From: a virus
IMG/VR virus record: IMGVR_UViG_3300036766_002281
Span: 1 to 64,000 of that record
DNA: 64,000 bases
Direction: 5' to 3' (one strand)
Below the pieces are notes generated by a model. That model did no database searches. It was not told where the DNA came from and was given only the letters and a program-made list of their open reading frames with translations. Below, in pieces: positions 22,590 to 30,776 of this stretch; position 1 is the stretch's first letter, and every line of letters starts with the position of its first letter. The position numbers and the translations under genes were made by a program.

Positions 22590-22895
22590 ATGTTAAATAA
22601 AATCAAAGAATTTCAACGTCAAGCAAACAAACTTAAAAGAGATGCCAACAGCGTTGAAGAATTTCGTCTTTGGTTAGAAGCCGATCAAAAAATGATAGAA
22701 CTTAATGCTGGAATTGTTCCTAGCACAATTAAGCAAGTTGACGAAGTCTATTCTCGATTCAAAGGTGCGAAGAATGATCTTACTAAATTGTACCACGAAC
22801 TCAAGGGGGAAGACGCTGTGGATCTTTCAGCAGTTCTTACTTCCATGGATAAGGCCATGGAAGGCCTTGAAACTTTATTACAGAGGTATGCCTAA
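22590..22895 (+). CDS. Repeated-module protein with helical cargo
   Basis: Begins MLNKIKEFQRQANKLKR, NSVEEFRLWLEA, then about 70 residues of predicted helix (QVDEVYSRFKGAKNDLTKLYHEL). SD AAGGAG. No K-T-A follows the module here. It ends one base before the ATG of the cargo-less module ORF at 22897. Confidence 0.7.
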   Translation: MLNKIKEFQRQANKLKRDANSVEEFRLWLEADQKMIELNAGIVPSTIKQVDEVYSRFKGAKNDLTKLYHELKGEDAVDLSAVLTSMDKAMEGLETLLQRYA

Positions 22896-22896
22896 T

Positions 22897-22986
22897 ATGT
22901 TAAACAAAATCAAAGAATTTCAACGTCAAGCTAGCGAGTTAGGAAGAAATCCAAACAGCGTAGAAGAGCTTAAGTTCTGGCTGTAA
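22897..22986 (+). CDS. Solitary repeated module without cargo (29 aa)
   Basis: A complete module (MLNKIKEFQRQASEL, NPNSVEELKFWL) stops with TAA exactly at the end of the module's second helix. The start follows the previous stop by one base (TAATATG). It is either a minimal functional peptide or the remnant of a gene that lost its cargo. The near-perfect match to the consensus makes it a real member of the family. Confidence 0.6.
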   Translation: MLNKIKEFQRQASELGRNPNSVEELKFWL

Positions 22987-23030
22987 GCAATACCGCTATT
23001 GTTATAAACCTATTTGTAGAAAGTGAGGGA

Positions 23031-23432
23031 GTGAATCGATATAAGTATAAAAACGGGGCAATAGTTCGCATACTTACGTTTTTAACAGTTTTAATTCTTT
23101 CTACGAGTATTATAGCGGTACAAGCACGAACACTTCTCTCTACGGTGACTTTACTTAAATTTGAGGATGATTACGATCAGAAGGACGTAGCAGTCATGGC
23201 AGTTGTAGATCGAATAGCAAAAGTTGATGGTGCTCACGGTGGTTTTTATTACGAAGTGAGTTTATATCCAGATGTAGTAGCAGTAGCTTTTACAACACAG
23301 ATAAGTAAAAGGTTAAAGGTTGGAAGCCTAGTTGAAGTCCGTGGACGTTATTTTAAGTCGAACATGTTCATGGGGAACGTTTACAAACGATTTATTATTG
23401 CAGAAAAGCTTCTGGTTCTTGACGTAAGTTAA
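23031..23432 (+). CDS. Exported hypothetical protein with signal peptide
   Basis: A GTG-started 133-residue protein (SD AGTGAGGGA). A basic N-terminus and hydrophobic core (VRILTFLTVLILSTSIIAVQA) form a plausible signal peptide or membrane anchor with a cleavage-like AVQA-RT. The mature part is beta-rich (VAVMAVVDRIAKV, YYEVSLYPDVVAVAF, GSLVEVRGRYF), reminiscent of an OB fold. Likely periplasmic in a Gram-negative host. The 160 bases after it hold no gene or clear signal. Confidence 0.6.
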   Translation: MNRYKYKNGAIVRILTFLTVLILSTSIIAVQARTLLSTVTLLKFEDDYDQKDVAVMAVVDRIAKVDGAHGGFYYEVSLYPDVVAVAFTTQISKRLKVGSLVEVRGRYFKSNMFMGNVYKRFIIAEKLLVLDVS

Positions 23433-23594
23433 ACAGTAATAAATCAAACGAAAGCATCTTAGTTTGCGGACCGAAAATTGAGAAACACCAGCAAAAACGG
23501 TATAACAAAGTAAATCTAAAACTGAGAAAGTAAATCTACGAATAGAATGAAATCAATAGAATTAGAGCCATAAAGGAAATCTAAAAGGAAACAA

Positions 23595-24116
23595 ATGTTA
23601 TCTATTATTGGAGAATTTCAAAGGGAAGCTGTTAAGTTGGCCAAAGATCCTAACTCGGTTGAGGAATTAAAGAGATTTGCTTATGCAAGAATGTCTTTTA
23701 TTCATTATTCTAAAACTGAGATAGAAAATTTAGGAAGTATGAGAGTAAATTCAATTCTTATATCTATTGCGGGACTGAACGATGATTTTGCTGAAGTAGA
23801 TGATTCTCGTTTTAAAGATGTATTACGTTTAAGATTTAGTGATGTAACAAGGGACTTTGGAAAATTTTTAGCTTTTAGAAAAAATCAAGCTGAACAGATT
23901 ATCGCTTTTGTAAATAGAAACATTCCAGTTGATTTTGTTTACATCAACTGCGAACAAGGCAGATCTAGATCGGCAGCTATTCATTCAGCTTTAGAAAAAA
24001 TTTATCATGCAAAAGAGGTTAATTTCCTTCATTGTAATTTACAGGTCAAGGAGACTTTGTTAGATGTTATCAAAAATCAAAGAGTTTCAGAAGTTAGCAC
24101 AAGAATTAGACCGTAA
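23595..24116 (+). CDS. Repeated-module protein with Cys-phosphatase domain
   Basis: A 173-residue protein. Residues 1-30 are a diverged module (MLSIIGEFQREAVKLAK, NSVEELKRFAYA). The rest is a PTP/DSP-like domain: strand VNSILISIAG, and the catalytic loop INCEQGRSRSAAI with Cys119 and Arg125 (C-x5-R). It is thus a module-tagged phosphatase, distinct from the untagged DSP at 16698. SD AAAGGAAA. Its last 53 bases overlap the next module gene in another frame. Confidence 0.75.
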   Translation: MLSIIGEFQREAVKLAKDPNSVEELKRFAYARMSFIHYSKTEIENLGSMRVNSILISIAGLNDDFAEVDDSRFKDVLRLRFSDVTRDFGKFLAFRKNQAEQIIAFVNRNIPVDFVYINCEQGRSRSAAIHSALEKIYHAKEVNFLHCNLQVKETLLDVIKNQRVSEVSTRIRP

Positions 24117-24522
24117 TCCAAACAGCGTAGAAGAGCTTCGGCTTTGGTTAGAGGCTCAAACCAAAACGGCTCAGGATCTTAGTTTTACTTCGGATGTTGA
24201 TGATGTTGATATTCGACCTCGACCAAAAGATGTTGATTTTGTAAATGCAAAAGCCAAAGTATTCTGGGATCTGCAAATGGACGCCCGGGAATATGGGATT
24301 AAGGATATCTACCCAACAGTTAGAAAAGTTGTGATTTCAGGAACGTATGAGTACGCCGTAGATATTGATGAAGAGGCAAGAGAAGAAGAGTTTGAGCTCT
24401 CCATTACAGCGGAAGAATGGAATATAAAAGAGGACTTAATGGGTGCGAAATTTGCTAACGGGTTGTACCCTTCTACAGTAAACGTAGACCAAGAATCAAA
24501 ACAATGTACAGTTGAGTTTTGA
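24064..24522 (+). CDS. Repeated-module protein with K-T-A and alpha/beta cargo
   Basis: Begins MLSKIKEFQKLAQEL, NSVEELRLWLEA, then QTKTAQDL (31-38), an Asp-rich linker, and a ~100-residue cargo (VFWDLQMDAREYGIKDI, VVISGTYEYAVDIDEEA). The start lies inside the end of the phosphatase gene. Function of the cargo is unknown. Confidence 0.7.
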   Translation: MLSKIKEFQKLAQELDRNPNSVEELRLWLEAQTKTAQDLSFTSDVDDVDIRPRPKDVDFVNAKAKVFWDLQMDAREYGIKDIYPTVRKVVISGTYEYAVDIDEEAREEEFELSITAEEWNIKEDLMGAKFANGLYPSTVNVDQESKQCTVEF

Positions 24523-24543
24523 TAGATAGAACGTTACGAACGA

Positions 24544-24936
24544 ATGATATTAGATCTGAAACAATTTAAAAACGATCTTAAGCATTTGAATCGACATGGA
24601 AGTTCCCGGTGCGTTTTAGTAAATGTTTACATGATTTCAGATTCAGAGCTCTATCACCGTTTTGTTACAGAACGTTTGAGAGTAGCATTTCCACTCGTTC
24701 TAGTTGTGGAAGAATCAAAAATTTTTAGTGGTTTTTCAAACGATTCTTATAGTAAAATTATGGATAAAATATACAATCGAGAGATTGTACTGTTTTCATT
24801 TGAGAATGCTGATGTAGGATTTGGTTATAATATTGAGCATCTTCGTAGTAAAGTGCAAGCTGTTGTTGATGAAAGTTTTAGACAAAGAATAGACAAGACC
24901 TTTAAACGTATGGAGAGTGAACATGTTGTCAGATGA
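24544..24936 (+). CDS. Hypothetical protein, possibly a decayed module at its N-terminus
   Basis: A 130-residue protein. The first 20 residues (ILDLKQFKNDLKHLNRHGSS) resemble the first helix and turn of the repeated module but lack the second helix. The remainder is alpha/beta (CVLVNVYMIS, FPLVLVVEESK, EIVLFSFENADVGFG). It overlaps the next gene slightly. No family recognised. Confidence 0.55.
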   Translation: MILDLKQFKNDLKHLNRHGSSRCVLVNVYMISDSELYHRFVTERLRVAFPLVLVVEESKIFSGFSNDSYSKIMDKIYNREIVLFSFENADVGFGYNIEHLRSKVQAVVDESFRQRIDKTFKRMESEHVVR

Positions 24937-27088
24937 AATAGGCGGTAAACTTCTAGATCTTGAACAACGTAAAGAAGCTGCAAAAGTTAGTAATCATCTA
25001 CATACTGCAGTAGAAAAGCTCAGAGCAATAGAAGAAGCTATTTTAAAGTTTTGTACCAAACCTAGAACTTCCAGCCAGGTTATACAGCTCTTTCCTGCTC
25101 GTCCTTTTAACATCTTGGCAATCATGGAAAATCTTAGAGTTAAAGATATGCTTACTCTTGCTGCCAATAAGTATGTCACAAACGTTGAGCATAGAGAGTT
25201 TGATGTCAGCATGACTATGACAGCTGATAGACGCAGCTTTACTTCGAAGACAGAGGAAATGTGGAGCTATTCCGACCAGGAAAGCAAACGTAGGCTTCTT
25301 TCAAAAGCTCATGTAATTCCAGAGAACGTTCCCAGATTCGCAGCAGAAGAATGGGCTCATCTTCCATCATGGGTTCAGAAGGCAGTTGAATATGAGCATA
25401 AGCATCCAGCCATTTTAGCAGAAGTTGAGGGTCAGGCAGAATATCCAGATCGCCCAAGTATTCAAACTATAAAAGATGCAGACGGACAATTCTACGCAGA
25501 AGAAGTTGAAGAGTCTGGAGGAGATTGGGGAGTATTCGATACCGAAGTAGGACATTGTTTTGCTACTTACTCAGGATCAGCTAAAGCAGAAAAAGAAGCG
25601 GATAAAATGAATCAAGAACATGGGCTAGGAAAGTATAAAAAGAAAAAAGCTGATGACGCTCCTGCAACTATAAATGTCAATGAGCAATCGCAACTTCAGC
25701 AAGTTGAAGGTGCAGAAGAAGATCACGGTCCTTCGTGTGAGATCTGTGGTTATGAATTTACCGAATCCCCTCAATTTGGAAACTCAGATATATGCCAACG
25801 TTGTGCTAAGGATCCTAACAAACGAGAACAGTATGCAAGAGATGCTGGTTACGGTAAATGGCGGGGTGGGGACGAACGTAGTCTTGATCAGGCAGTTTCG
25901 GGCGAGATTGTTCCCTTCGGGGATAAATGGTGGAAGTTTACAGGTAGAATGACTTACAAACAATTGCGACCTGGAGTGATTTTTGGAGCCACTTATAGAG
26001 CCTTTAACGCCGGGTTTACTATTGAAGAGTTTCTTGGCTATTCTGGAAGAGATGTTAAGTATGGAGAAGGTGGTAAAAAGTATGATACCATCCAAGAAGT
26101 TTTTAAAGCTGAAGGAGTTAATTCCTTAAAGGCATTAGAAGCAAAACAAGATGAAGGGGAATACGGTTTTCATACCTACATGTGTACCAAGGAGTTGAGT
26201 GGTAAGCTGGAAGAGGGATGTTACTACTACATTAGCGAAGGTAGATGGAGTAGAGGATCTGGTGCTGAGGCATTAAGCTTCTGGACAGTTGAAGAAATGG
26301 CAAAGCCAGAAAAGTATGAGGATGAAGAAGGTGGAGCCTTCGCACCAAGAAAGCATTCTCCTAGAGATCTATCGGTATCTGATCTTAAGGAAAGCCGGAG
26401 ACGAAGACAAGCTTGTGATAAGGGGCAATTTATCGAGCTTACATCAGTACAGGATGTTGATACAGGAGTAACTACAGATAATCCAATAGAGCTCCAGGAA
26501 GTGGTTGACTCTGGATTGAGTGCCAATTACAAAGCTACGTTTATTACCAATGGTAGATCCAGAACTGCAATGTTGTCTACCTTGCCTGTAAAGAAGATAA
26601 AAGTTAAAACAGCAGAACCATTAATTCGACAAGTTAAATCGGCAGATTCCAGTTTCGAAGAACATGTTAAGAAATTAATGCAAGAGGCTTTCAAGTATTA
26701 TTCTGAACAGACAAAAATTATTCCAGACACAGTAGATATCTGGAACGACGTTTTGAACAGTTTGTCTAGAGAACGTGGTACTACCTTAACCAAAGAAGAA
26801 GAGAATGAAGTCTGGGCTATTATTACTGGCGAGGAACCAGAAGGCGGAGGCGAAGACGAGATTGATATCAGTGGCTGTGGAACACAGATTAAGCAATTCC
26901 AAAGTGAAGCCAAACGATTAGGTCGTAATGCTAACAGTGTTGAAGAACTTAAACTATGGATGGAAGCTGACAACGCTGAAAAAGAAGAACCTTTCAAATG
27001 GAAACACAAAACTTATGAAGAACCACCACCTACAGCAGAACAAATATTACAAGAAATGGAAGATAAAGAATTTGATTCGTTCTGGTAA
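24923..27088 (+). CDS. Large multi-module protein with internal repeated module
   Basis: About 721 residues from ATG 24923 (SD GGAGA). Modules: an N-terminal helical region; DADGQFYAEEVEESGGDWGVFD near 185; KKKADDAP near 245; a zinc ribbon (CEICGYEF ... CQRC) near 275-300; a domain with YYYISEGRWSRG near 440; KVKTAEPL and QVKSADSS near 570-585; a helical domain; and near the C-terminus a repeated module (IKQFQSEAKRLGR, NSVEELKLWMEA, about 26887-26970). K-[TS]-A phrases again lie at domain borders. No catalytic motif recognised; candidate processed virion-internal protein. Confidence 0.6.
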   Translation: MLSDEIGGKLLDLEQRKEAAKVSNHLHTAVEKLRAIEEAILKFCTKPRTSSQVIQLFPARPFNILAIMENLRVKDMLTLAANKYVTNVEHREFDVSMTMTADRRSFTSKTEEMWSYSDQESKRRLLSKAHVIPENVPRFAAEEWAHLPSWVQKAVEYEHKHPAILAEVEGQAEYPDRPSIQTIKDADGQFYAEEVEESGGDWGVFDTEVGHCFATYSGSAKAEKEADKMNQEHGLGKYKKKKADDAPATINVNEQSQLQQVEGAEEDHGPSCEICGYEFTESPQFGNSDICQRCAKDPNKREQYARDAGYGKWRGGDERSLDQAVSGEIVPFGDKWWKFTGRMTYKQLRPGVIFGATYRAFNAGFTIEEFLGYSGRDVKYGEGGKKYDTIQEVFKAEGVNSLKALEAKQDEGEYGFHTYMCTKELSGKLEEGCYYYISEGRWSRGSGAEALSFWTVEEMAKPEKYEDEEGGAFAPRKHSPRDLSVSDLKESRRRRQACDKGQFIELTSVQDVDTGVTTDNPIELQEVVDSGLSANYKATFITNGRSRTAMLSTLPVKKIKVKTAEPLIRQVKSADSSFEEHVKKLMQEAFKYYSEQTKIIPDTVDIWNDVLNSLSRERGTTLTKEEENEVWAIITGEEPEGGGEDEIDISGCGTQIKQFQSEAKRLGRNANSVEELKLWMEADNAEKEEPFKWKHKTYEEPPPTAEQILQEMEDKEFDSFW

Positions 27089-27186
27089 GTCTTAATTAAA
27101 AATGATGGAAGAATATTAATTCGAAAGGATTAAAACAATTAACAAACTAACAATCAACATTAAACGAAACGAAGGAGAACACGACT

Positions 27187-27591
27187 ATGTACGCTTTCAT
27201 CGCAGCTTACAAACTTTATATTACCAATGGTGGTTCTGGATCAGCAACAAGTTTAACTGACTTCTTGACCTGGTTTAATGGCATTAGAAATGCCCTTACT
27301 CAGGAGCAGCAGATTTATATTGATCTTCTGAGTAATTCTGCTTATGCAACGTTCAGAAACAAATCTTCTGCTGTAATTCAAGAAGCAGTGCATGGTCTTG
27401 AATTTATTGATAACGTTGATAACTATACAGATCCAGCAAATACTGCCACTGCCTATCCAACAACTGTTTCAGGAAGTACTGTGATGGCCACAGCATTTAT
27501 TAAGGCAGAGCTGGCAATGTTTGATAAGGTTATTAACGAGAATGGGCAATCGAGTAATAGTCAGGTAAATACTCTTCAAACGCTTTTATAA
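27187..27591 (+). CDS. Hypothetical protein, possible structural
   Basis: A 134-residue, Ser/Thr/Asn-rich protein (TNGGSGSATSLTDFL, TATAYPTTVSGSTVMATA), compositionally like virion proteins and unlike its charged neighbours. Strong SD AAGGAG. It follows a 98-base gap with no recognisable signal. Function unknown. Confidence 0.55.
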   Translation: MYAFIAAYKLYITNGGSGSATSLTDFLTWFNGIRNALTQEQQIYIDLLSNSAYATFRNKSSAVIQEAVHGLEFIDNVDNYTDPANTATAYPTTVSGSTVMATAFIKAELAMFDKVINENGQSSNSQVNTLQTLL

Positions 27592-27632
27592 GCGTAAGTG
27601 ATCAAACGAAAGAAAGGTAGGCAATTAAATCC

Positions 27633-27929
27633 ATGCTGGACCAAATCAAAGCATTTCAAAAGGAAGCTAAAGCTCTTGGTCGTAATGAGAACTCTGTGGA
27701 GGAGTTCAAGCTATGGATTGAGAGCGAGTCTCAGTCTCAATCGCAGACCAAGCAAGCTGCTGAACCAGAGGAAGATTACGATGAAGATAGAAAAAAGGTA
27801 ATGGGAGATATCAAAAAGGAAATTGATTTTGTGTTAGAAAATTCATTTCCAGAGTTAGAGAACTTAGAGACTGTTATGTTCTTTGAGGACAATGATCCTG
27901 TTATAAAAGTAAGATTTATAGGTAGGTAA
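27633..27929 (+). CDS. Repeated-module protein
   Basis: MLDQIKAFQKEAKALGR and NSVEEFKLWIES form the module, followed by a Ser-Gln repeat (SQSQSQTKQAAEPEE), where K-Q-A-A replaces K-T-A. The ~60-residue cargo (RKKVMGDIKKEIDFVLENSF, VMFFEDNDPVIKVRFIGR) is alpha/beta. It is 7 nt from the next module gene. Confidence 0.7.
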   Translation: MLDQIKAFQKEAKALGRNENSVEEFKLWIESESQSQSQTKQAAEPEEDYDEDRKKVMGDIKKEIDFVLENSFPELENLETVMFFEDNDPVIKVRFIGR

Positions 27930-27936
27930 AATACCA

Positions 27937-28239
27937 ATGCTGAATAAAATTAAAGAATTTCAACGTCAAGCAAACGAACTTAAACGAGATCCAAACTCTT
28001 TGTCTGAGTTCAAACTCTGGCTGGATGCTCAGACCAAGACAGCTGCTTCAGACACTGTAAAAGCTATTTTCACTTTAGAAATCAGAGATGATGATACTGG
28101 ATATCCTGTTGATGTAGATTACAGTGAGTATGAGGAAATGATGGAAAAACTTGAACAGATACTTATGAGAGCAAGATACAAAGGAGAAGGGTTAAACGCA
28201 GTAATTACTTCCCATGCTGATTCTGGTTGGCAAGGGTAA
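27937..28239 (+). CDS. Repeated-module protein with K-T-A
   Basis: MLNKIKEFQRQANELKR, NSLSEFKLWLDA, then QTKTAASDT (31-39), and a ~60-residue alpha/beta cargo (AIFTLEIRDDDTGYPVDV, MMEKLEQILMRARYKG). The start follows GGTAGGTAAAATACC. Function unknown. Confidence 0.7.
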   Translation: MLNKIKEFQRQANELKRDPNSLSEFKLWLDAQTKTAASDTVKAIFTLEIRDDDTGYPVDVDYSEYEEMMEKLEQILMRARYKGEGLNAVITSHADSGWQG

Positions 28240-28252
28240 ACTGTAAGAGCCT

Positions 28253-29275
28253 ATGAATTACAAATACCTGATGGTAAAAGTGGCTCATTTCCAGCACGAT
28301 GCCCATAATCCGAATTCGATAGATGAATTTAAACTTTGGTTAGAAGCCAGAAACAGGCATGCCTGGATTGAACCACTGGGGGATGAAGATACTTTAAGAA
28401 CGTATCTGAAAGAAAACCATCCAGAATCTTTGGATGGTAACCATCCTGTGTATCTTTTTGTGGATGAGTCGTTTGAAGAACATAAACTGATGTTAGTAGG
28501 CTCCACGCCTATTACTCTAAACTTTTTGAAGAACTTTAAAAGATTGTATAATGAGACAGAGCAAGAACGTGAAGACGAAGCGGCAGAAAAAGAAGCACTA
28601 CCACCAGTTCTATCAAATAAAAAATCGTATAAAAATGGAGCGCCCAACATGTTAAAAGAACTAAATCAATTTCAGAAGGAAGCAAAACAACTAGGAAGAA
28701 ATGAGAACTCTGTTAATGAGTTTATATTATGGCTGGAAGCAAGATCGCAATCTAAAACGGCATTAAGTGATGAGGCAAACAAATTCATTAGTGACAAAAT
28801 TAGTAAGCTTCATGACGAAGGTTATGAAGGGGATCAAGCTATTGCTATAGCTCATGAGTATGCCAGAGATGCTGGCTACGATGTTCCAAGTCCAAAAAGT
28901 TCTTATACAAAAACGAAAAAGAAAGCTGATCCAGATCCAGAACCTGAGGCAGACTTTGGACCAGACGAAGACTTGGGGGATCAAATAGAAGACGTAATGG
29001 AACATGAGGATGACCCAGAAAAGGAAGCCAAGCAGTTGATGGCTCTTTGGGAAAAAGGTGAGATGAGTTTGAAAGAGCTTCACCACCATATCTTAGAAGA
29101 ATATGGTACGGAGCAGGAAGAAGAAAACATTGAAGACATCGTTTTTGATCTAATTGACAAGCACGTCAAAGAGCTCAAGGGCGAAACCGAAGATGAGAGC
29201 GAGAGCGAGAGCGAGCTCGAAGAAGAGGAAGAGGAAGAAGGAGTAGGCGAAGAAGTTGGAGTACCAGAAAAATAG
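28253..29275 (+). CDS. Protein with two repeated modules
   Basis: A 340-residue protein. A diverged module lies at residues 9-34 (VAHFQHDA..NPNSIDEFKLWLEA), followed by a small alpha/beta domain. A second, intact module begins at Met133 (28649: MLKELNQFQKEAKQLGR, NSVNEFILWLEA), followed by SQSKTALSDE, a helical domain (ISKLHDEGYEGDQAIAIAHEYARDAGY), KKKADPDPEPEADFG, another helical domain, and an acidic Ser-Glu repeat tail. It looks like a tandem fusion of two module genes; Met133 could be an internal start. Confidence 0.65.
   Translation: MNYKYLMVKVAHFQHDAHNPNSIDEFKLWLEARNRHAWIEPLGDEDTLRTYLKENHPESLDGNHPVYLFVDESFEEHKLMLVGSTPITLNFLKNFKRLYNETEQEREDEAAEKEALPPVLSNKKSYKNGAPNMLKELNQFQKEAKQLGRNENSVNEFILWLEARSQSKTALSDEANKFISDKISKLHDEGYEGDQAIAIAHEYARDAGYDVPSPKSSYTKTKKKADPDPEPEADFGPDEDLGDQIEDVMEHEDDPEKEAKQLMALWEKGEMSLKELHHHILEEYGTEQEEENIEDIVFDLIDKHVKELKGETEDESESESELEEEEEEEGVGEEVGVPEK
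29195..29218 (+). repeat. Hexamer tandem repeat GAGAGC x3-4
   Basis: Three perfect GAGAGC units plus GAGCTC at the 3' end of the two-module gene, encoding a Ser-Glu run. Confidence 0.85.
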
Positions 29276-29276
29276 G

Positions 29277-29663
29277 ATGAAAATAATCGTGTACAAGACT
29301 AGGGAAATAGAGAAGATAATTTCGTTTTTCCAGCATTTACCCGATGACTGGGATAGTTACGGGAGCCCACGTCCTAGTGCTAAAACTATTTATTCGTTAG
29401 AAAAGTTTACATCAAAGTTCTTTAAATTTTTCTATCTTCGAAATTCTGTTTATGCTATTCCAGGTGGGGGTATCCAACTTGATTTTAGGTATGAGCAGAA
29501 AGTTTTAGGATTTGAAATCTTTTCCAACGGGGAAATTCGTTATGAGCAGTATATAGGTAATAATCTGCTTTCCTGCAACGATCCTATTTGTAATAAGATT
29601 TCTTTGAAGGAAGATCTGGCAGATGCTCAGTTTAATGCTTTACTAAACTGGTTGATGGAGTAG
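29277..29663 (+). CDS. Hypothetical protein with W-D-S-Y-G motif
   Basis: About 128 residues from ATG 29277, one base after the previous stop. Landmarks: HLPDDWDSYGSPRPSAKTI near the N-terminus, VYAIPGGGIQLDF in the middle, GFEIFSNGEIRYEQ. I recognise this layout from small bacterial and phage proteins, some near toxin-antitoxin loci, but no biochemical function is established to my knowledge. Confidence 0.6.
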   Translation: MKIIVYKTREIEKIISFFQHLPDDWDSYGSPRPSAKTIYSLEKFTSKFFKFFYLRNSVYAIPGGGIQLDFRYEQKVLGFEIFSNGEIRYEQYIGNNLLSCNDPICNKISLKEDLADAQFNALLNWLME

Positions 29664-29670
29664 CGAGTAA

Positions 29671-30015
29671 ATGATTCATGCGATAAAGGTTTTTCAACGT
29701 GAGGCAAGAGAGTTGGGTAGAGATGCCAACAGCGTTAAAGAGTTAAAACTTTGGTTTCAGGCAATGACTGACGCTAAGTTTGATTACATTTTTGAGAAGC
29801 ATCCAGAGTTTAAAACGCAATCAAGTCATGAAATAATACAAATACTTAAGAATAGGTATCATCTGGACGGAGAAGAGATTACAGATTTTTTAAAACGTTT
29901 TATGCTAAGAGATGAAAAAGAAGCAGTAGCTCCTTATGATGTGGATCAGACGGAGGGTCGGCCAGGACATTCTTATGAAGAAATTCGTGATGTGTTAACT
30001 GGATTAGGAATATAA
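29671..30015 (+). CDS. Repeated-module protein with helical cargo
   Basis: MIHAIKVFQREARELGR, NSVKELKLWFQA is the last module copy in the window. The cargo of about 80 residues is helical (FDYIFEKHPEFKTQSS, ITDFLKRFMLRDE, SYEEIRDVLTGLGI). No K-T-A. Starts 8 nt after the previous stop. Confidence 0.65.
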   Translation: MIHAIKVFQREARELGRDANSVKELKLWFQAMTDAKFDYIFEKHPEFKTQSSHEIIQILKNRYHLDGEEITDFLKRFMLRDEKEAVAPYDVDQTEGRPGHSYEEIRDVLTGLGI

Positions 30016-30017
30016 TC

Positions 30018-30197
30018 ATGTATGGGGCAATAGAAACTAGTTCTGAAGTAAAAAGACTTTCTTCAGATCGATCTAGTTCTATAAGTAATAGATCTATGGT
30101 TGTTCAATGTCACAACTGTTTTGCTTTTGGAAGCGTAGAAACAAACGAAAGATTTGATTTCTTTTTATGTGATATATGCGTAAACGTAAAGGACTAA
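30018..30197 (+). CDS. Small zinc-knuckle protein (59 aa)
   Basis: Starts ATG 30018, 2 nt after the previous stop. A Ser/Arg-rich N-terminus (SSDRSSSISNRS) precedes CHNC (31-34) and CDIC (51-54). CHNC recurs in the two genes at 30237 and 30552, and all lie in one row, so it is probably a diverged member of the same local family. Confidence 0.5.
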   Translation: MYGAIETSSEVKRLSSDRSSSISNRSMVVQCHNCFAFGSVETNERFDFFLCDICVNVKD

Positions 30198-30236
30198 AAC
30201 GTTCGTTTGTTCTCATTCCACTAAGGGAGGCTGAAC

Positions 30237-30542
30237 ATGGAAGTAAAAGAATACCAGGCTAGAGTATGTCATAACTGTGTTAAGCCGTTTATTGTGGAAG
30301 AGGTATCATTTCGGCGAGTATGCCCCGTATGTGCCAGAATTGGTCATGAAAATACAAGTTCGAAGAAGAAATGTTCTAAATGTAGATCGCAGGTCTGGTA
30401 TAGAAGAATCGTAAGAAAGATTTCGTCCTGGTTTAAGTATATGGTTGAAGGAGTTAAAAATAGATCACGATTAGTAAAGAAGAAGTCTAAAACTTTAACA
30501 ATAAGATTAAAAACTGTATCAAAACGATCAAAACGAAAGTAA
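30237..30542 (+). CDS. Zinc-knuckle protein, local family member 1
   Basis: A 101-residue protein with CHNC (11-14), then CPVCARIGHEN (near 29), then CSKC (near 46), followed by a very basic tail (KKSKTLTIRLKTVSKRSKRK). The Cys2-Cys2-G-H-x-N-Cys2 pattern is shared by the next two proteins. The basic tail suggests nucleic-acid binding. SD GGGAGG upstream. Confidence 0.65.
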   Translation: MEVKEYQARVCHNCVKPFIVEEVSFRRVCPVCARIGHENTSSKKKCSKCRSQVWYRRIVRKISSWFKYMVEGVKNRSRLVKKKSKTLTIRLKTVSKRSKRK

Positions 30543-30551
30543 ACAAACTAC

Positions 30552-30752
30552 ATGATGTCAAAAGTTACACTTTCAAGATGTCATAATTGCAACGAATACT
30601 TTAAAACAGGTCCGGCAAAGAAACAGGCTTGTGACGAGTGTGCAAAGTTGGGACACGATAATCAAACAGCGGCAAGATGTGCAAAGTGTTTAAACGAAGT
30701 AATGGCAGTTACCTGGGATGCCAATAATGCTGGAACAGAAGAAGGATGCTAA
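30552..30752 (+). CDS. Zinc-knuckle protein, local family member 2
   Basis: A 66-residue protein: CHNC (10-13), CDECAKLGHDN (near 27), CAKC (near 43). It is the family core without the basic tail. Starts with tandem ATGs at 30552 (ATGATG). Confidence 0.65.
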   Translation: MMSKVTLSRCHNCNEYFKTGPAKKQACDECAKLGHDNQTAARCAKCLNEVMAVTWDANNAGTEEGC

Positions 30753-30776
30753 ACAGTCATGTATCGAAAGTAAGAA

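Noticed and set aside
25239-27009. Several long minus-strand ORFs opposite the 721-residue gene
   Set aside because: They mirror the codon structure of the + strand gene (Ser/Leu-rich shadows) and have no ribosome-binding sites.
17378-29790. CRISPR-like direct repeats
   Set aside because: The repeated DNA is the coding sequence of a protein module; spacing is irregular (90 to 3000 bases) and repeats diverge at third codon positions.
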